From positions 1-52,240 of the forward strand of contig JAIPCJ010000009.1 in NCBI GenBank assembly GCA_021738245.1: DNA of 52,240 bases, in the 5' to 3' direction. The first letter of the stretch is position 1. Each line of letters begins with the position of its first letter. Shown here piece after piece: positions 49,073 to 52,240 of the stretch. Under the pieces are notes generated by a model, which saw only the letters and a list, made by a program, of their open reading frames with translations, was not told the origin of the DNA and made no database searches. A program made the position numbers and the translations under genes. This DNA is from Methylotenera sp. GTDB lineage: Bacteria; Pseudomonadota; Gammaproteobacteria; Burkholderiales; Burkholderiaceae_C.

Positions 49073-49888
49073 ATGTCTGAACTTCGCCTGGCCACGCTCG
49101 GCCCCCTGCTCACCGCCGATGCGCCCGCCAAGGCCGCCGCCACGCTCGCGCTGCCCGTCGATCTACCGGTCGACACCGCTGCCCCCCTTTCCGAGCCTGC
49201 CGGCATCCCGGGCCGCCCGGCGCGGCCCCAGCTGGTGCCGCACATCCGGCTGAAGCCGCCGTCCATGCGCACCGCAGCGGGGATCGCGGCGCTGGTGCAC
49301 AGCATCGCCCACATCGAGCTCAATGCCATCGACCTGGCGCTGGACATCTGCTGGCGCTTTCCCGGCATGCCCGAGGCCTTCTACCGCGACTGGCTGCGCA
49401 TCGCCCAGGAAGAAGCCACGCACTTCACGCTGCTGCGCAATCACCTGCTGACCCTGGGCCACGACTACGGTGACTTCGACGCGCACAACGCGCTGTGGGA
49501 CATGGCCGAACGCACGAAGCACGACCTGCTCGCCCGCATCGCACTGGTGCCCCGCACGTTGGAAGCCCGCGGGCTGGACGCCTCACCCGCCGTGCGCGCC
49601 AAGCTCGTCGGCGCTGGCGACCACGCAGCGGGCGCCATCCTCGACGTCATCCTGCGCGACGAGATTGGCCACGTGGCCGCAGGCAATCGCTGGTACCGCT
49701 TCCTGTGCGAGCAGCGCGGCCTGGACCCGATCGCCACCTACGCCGAGCTGGCCGAGCGCCACCAGGCGCCGCGGCTGCGCGCGCCTTTCAAGCTCGAAGC
49801 GCGCCGGGCGGCGGGATTCGACGAGGTCGAGCTGCAGGCGCTGCTCGGCCCCGCACAGGACACCGGGCTCAGCGCCCGCCCACGCTGA
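49073..49888 (+). CDS. DUF455 ferritin-like protein
   Basis: 271 residues. After a Pro/Ala-rich start, [20 protein letters not shown] carries the first metal-binding Glu/His of a ferritin-like four-helix bundle; [20 protein letters not shown] and [16 protein letters not shown] supply the second and third sets (EExxH and DExxH). This is DUF455, related to MiaE-like diiron proteins; its substrate is not known. The ATG follows a short AT-rich stretch (TTCTAAAATTGG). The last 20 bases overlap the convergent lipoprotein gene. Confidence 0.9.
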   Translation: MSELRLATLGPLLTADAPAKAAATLALPVDLPVDTAAPLSEPAGIPGRPARPQLVPHIRLKPPSMRTAAGIAALVHSIAHIELNAIDLALDICWRFPGMPEAFYRDWLRIAQEEATHFTLLRNHLLTLGHDYGDFDAHNALWDMAERTKHDLLARIALVPRTLEARGLDASPAVRAKLVGAGDHAAGAILDVILRDEIGHVAAGNRWYRFLCEQRGLDPIATYAELAERHQAPRLRAPFKLEARRAAGFDEVELQALLGPAQDTGLSARPR

Positions 49889-51704
49889 AGCTGCTGCCGC
49901 GGTAGTTACCCTGGAACAAAGTGATGGGGCGCCCGGCCCACCGCGCCACCTCGCGCTGCAGGGCCGCGAAACCCGCACTGTCCTGCTGATAGGCGTAGTG
50001 ACTGCCGATCTTCAACACGCGGGCCTCACCCGCGCCTTGGACGGTGGAGTCGTAGTAGCCCCCCACCAGGACCGCACCGAGACGGGCCCCGGGTTCAAGC
50101 CTCAATTGCCACTGCACGGGCTCGTAGGACGTCAACACCAGCACCAGAGGTTGAGCAGAACGTCGCACCGTCACCGTCACACGGCCGGCGCTGCGCGACT
50201 GCCCGGGTTGCGCCGTGCGTTCGGCGGGCTCGTAGATGCCAATGCCTTCCACCTGCGCATCGCGGACATACGGCAGCAGCGGTGAACCCGGCTGCAGCGC
50301 CGGACTCGCAGCCACGCGCTGCTGCTCCAGCTGGACCTTGTTCAATCGCGCCTGATTGACCTCTTCCAGTTGCGCATTGATGACGTCCGAGACGGCCTGA
50401 GGCGCGGCGGTCTCCAGCTTGTCGAGCAACCAGACGGTTGGCGAGCTCACGCGCGCCAGCCGGCCGATGCCCGCGAGATAGGTCAGCGGGCGCTGCGCAT
50501 CGGCGCCTTCGAGGCGTGCCAGCGTGCCGGCGGTCGTGTCGTACAGGTATTTGGTCTGCGCGCCAGGGTTGGCGGCTTCCATCGGCGCGCGCAACTCGAG
50601 CACGAATTGATCAGGCCGGCTCGTGGGCACCGCGGTATCCACGTGCAATGGCTGGAAGTTGGTCTCCTGCACTTCCAGCGACGTCAGATCCAGGCGCAGG
50701 AACGACCCGGACCGGTCCAGCAGCCAAAAGCGGCCGTCGGACGACAGGCGCCCCGCGCCGATGCCAATCGACATCAGGGACGACTGCACGCCGGGCTTCT
50801 CCGCCGCCACCGTGACTGAGAACTTGCCTGCGGCCTCCTTCCCCTCCAGCTGGTAGAGCCCGGGAAAGGTCAGCAGGTTGAATCGTCCACTGTTGCCCGG
50901 AACCGGCAGCAGCACATCGTTGCCATGCGACCCGAAGCTGTTGACCACCACAGGCGCCTCTTCGGCGGTGTTCAGGCTCAGCAGGTAGGACGGCTTGTTG
51001 CTGGCGCTGCGGACGCCGACGAACCAGGAAGCCAGCCAGTGCACCGAACGCGCATCGGCGAGCTCCAGCAAGGTTTCGCCGCCTTCCACGGCACGAATGC
51101 GCGACACCCCACCCGACAGCGTCTGCACGAACAGGCGCCCGTTGGGAGACAGGCTCAGCGTGCCACCTGATCCACGCTCCTTGAACAGACTGCGGCCACT
51201 GTCCAGCGCGACCAGTTCAAAGCCATCCCCCGAGCTGACCACGCCCACGGGTGCCTGGCTGCTGGCCCCGGCCAGCTGACCTGACAAGGTCAGCGATGGC
51301 GACACCTCGCCCACCGGCAGCGCCGCCTGGCTCAACAGCAGGCGCACGCGCTGGGCACCGATCCAGCGGGTCAATTTGCGATCGAACTCGGCGAAACAGG
51401 CCTTGTTGCCCACGGAGGCGCGGACTTCGTCGCTGGAATGCCGCCACGTGGGCGTGAAGTCCGGGCTGCACGAGAGCGCACGCGCACGCAGCCGGCCCTG
51501 CCAGGCGTTGTCCAGCTGCGCGCGATCGCCGCCTGTCGTGCCGAGCTGATCGGCAAGGCGCTCGCGCGCCTGGCGAACATCGATGCCCATCGGCACCGCT
51601 GCATTGATGCGGTCTTCCGCGTTGACGAATCGTTCGCGCAGGTCGCAGCCTGCCAGCATCAGGGTGGCGGCCACACTGGCCATCAGGGTCACAAGTCGGT
51701 GCAT
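49869..51704 (-). CDS. Unknown lipoprotein, probably retained in the inner membrane
   Basis: 611 residues. The signal peptide ends in a lipobox (LMLAGCD) with the lipidated Cys at residue 20 and Asp at +2, the E. coli signal for staying in the inner membrane. The body is beta-rich with repeated strands such as FELVALDSGRSLFKERGSG and LSLSPNGRLFVQTLSGGVSR, suggesting a propeller-like fold. A helical part (VSDVINAQLEEVNQARLNKV) lies near 430-450. No family is recognised. It starts 4 bases after the partial gene upstream, so they are probably cotranscribed and work together. Confidence 0.82.
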   Translation of the reverse strand: MHRLVTLMASVAATLMLAGCDLRERFVNAEDRINAAVPMGIDVRQARERLADQLGTTGGDRAQLDNAWQGRLRARALSCSPDFTPTWRHSSDEVRASVGNKACFAEFDRKLTRWIGAQRVRLLLSQAALPVGEVSPSLTLSGQLAGASSQAPVGVVSSGDGFELVALDSGRSLFKERGSGGTLSLSPNGRLFVQTLSGGVSRIRAVEGGETLLELADARSVHWLASWFVGVRSASNKPSYLLSLNTAEEAPVVVNSFGSHGNDVLLPVPGNSGRFNLLTFPGLYQLEGKEAAGKFSVTVAAEKPGVQSSLMSIGIGAGRLSSDGRFWLLDRSGSFLRLDLTSLEVQETNFQPLHVDTAVPTSRPDQFVLELRAPMEAANPGAQTKYLYDTTAGTLARLEGADAQRPLTYLAGIGRLARVSSPTVWLLDKLETAAPQAVSDVINAQLEEVNQARLNKVQLEQQRVAASPALQPGSPLLPYVRDAQVEGIGIYEPAERTAQPGQSRSAGRVTVTVRRSAQPLVLVLTSYEPVQWQLRLEPGARLGAVLVGGYYDSTVQGAGEARVLKIGSHYAYQQDSAGFAALQREVARWAGRPITLFQGNYRGSSFSVGGR

Positions 51705-51708
51705 GAAA

Positions 51709-52240
51709 TCAATCCTTGTAGGTCAGCTGGGCGATGCCGCTGGCCATGGCGTAAGTCCAGATGTGCGTCACCTTGGCTCGGCTGATCTTGACGATGGCCG
51801 CCACACCGTCTCTGACCGTGAGGTGCAGGGTGGCATCCAGCGAGCCGGCCATCGTGCGAGCATGCGGCGGGAGCACGCCGGCGAGTGGCACCATCCGCTG
51901 CTCCTGGCCTTGCGCGTCGTAGCTGACGAGCTCCAGTTGGTCTGTGATGCCAATGAAGCTGCCGTTTGCCGCGTCGGACGCCAGCGCAACCAGGTTGCGA
52001 TTGCGCAGCGGCACGGCCCCCAACCAGGCATGTCGGCGCGTGTCATAGCGGTAGAAGTACCCGTCGCTGCGGCCGGACGCAAACGCCAACACGCCAGCGC
52101 GTGTGTCCCAGGCGATGGTCGAGGCCCAGGACATCCGGGGCAGCCTGGCCGGGAGCGTCAGCTCCTGCTGAGGTCCGCCCAGGCCGCGCGGCATCCAGAC
52201 CAAATGGCTGCCGTTGCCTCCGAAGGTGTAGGCCTCGCGC
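51709..52240 (-). CDS. Unknown protein, C-terminal part (start outside window)
   Basis: The frame is open to the right edge, giving at least 176 residues. Repeats of the type ASTIAWDTRAGVLAFASGR, GYFYRYDTRRHAWLGAVPLR and NGSFIGITDQLELVSYDAQG look like blades of a beta-propeller. The residues before the first internal start continue the same fold, so the gene really begins outside. It lies 4 bases before the lipoprotein gene on the same strand. No function is recognised. Confidence 0.72.
   Translation of the reverse strand, partial: REAYTFGGNGSHLVWMPRGLGGPQQELTLPARLPRMSWASTIAWDTRAGVLAFASGRSDGYFYRYDTRRHAWLGAVPLRNRNLVALASDAANGSFIGITDQLELVSYDAQGQEQRMVPLAGVLPPHARTMAGSLDATLHLTVRDGVAAIVKISRAKVTHIWTYAMASGIAQLTYKD

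Overview
The window is dense, GC-rich bacterial chromosome with almost no free space; the longest gap without a gene is about 260 bases. Gene content and order point to a betaproteobacterium of the order Burkholderiales, probably the Rubrivivax/Roseateles/Comamonadaceae side. The main clues are the order tyrA - aroA/cmk fusion - rpsA - ihfB - lapA - lapB, the order pyrG - kdsA - eno - ftsB, and the protein sequences themselves. This placement is an inference from gene order and motifs, not a database result. No rRNA, tRNA, CRISPR array, insertion sequence, phage gene or clear foreign island was seen.

Layout. 1-6.5 kb (+): the end of tyrA, a fused EPSP synthase/cytidylate kinase, ribosomal protein S1, IHF beta, and the LPS assembly proteins LapA and LapB. 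6.5-12.3 kb: three glycosyltransferase genes translationally chained behind lapB, a convergent family 4 glycosyltransferase, then msbA and a small secreted helix-hairpin-helix protein; this looks like an LPS core/outer-polysaccharide locus. 12.3-18.2 kb (-): a patatin-like phospholipase, DNA polymerase III alpha (dnaE), and a PAS plus degenerate-GGDEF protein that keeps its c-di-GMP inhibitory-site motif. 18.4-20.9 kb (+): a YhiN-type flavoprotein, rpsU with a clear promoter and terminator, a YqeY protein and a TIGR01244-type phosphatase/sulfurtransferase. 21-25.4 kb (-): a complete branched-chain amino-acid-type ABC transporter (livK-H-M-G-F). 25.5-33.3 kb: pmbA (-), darP and mog (+), a 1120-residue two-component-style beta-propeller/GGDEF sensor (-), trmJ (-) and suhB (+). 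33.5-38.4 kb: a stand-alone TonB C-terminal-domain protein, an unknown exported protein (-), mutS and an alpha/beta hydrolase. 38.5-44.1 kb (+): pyrG, kdsA, a DUF1330 protein, eno, ftsB, pnuC and a NadR-type ribosylnicotinamide kinase. 44-52 kb: a 1119-residue unknown membrane protein with a receptor-like ectodomain (-), hslO and a gamma-carbonic anhydrase (-), a DUF455 ferritin-like protein (+), and an unknown inner-membrane-type lipoprotein with a partial propeller-like gene behind which it is transcribed (-).

How the genes work together. Most are housekeeping. LPS/envelope work recurs: lapA, lapB, the glycosyltransferases and msbA, and kdsA with pyrG (CTP is needed to activate Kdo). Translation and nucleoid genes share one leader-rich stretch (cmk-rpsA-ihfB). 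NAD salvage is represented by pnuC plus its kinase. Two c-di-GMP-type proteins are present, one apparently catalytic and one apparently a receptor.

The points most worth following are the unknown 1119-residue receptor-like membrane protein, the inverted-repeat-rich rpsA/ihfB leaders with a promoter-like element inside cmk, the degenerate GGDEF with a retained I-site, and the repeated tail-to-tail gene overlaps.
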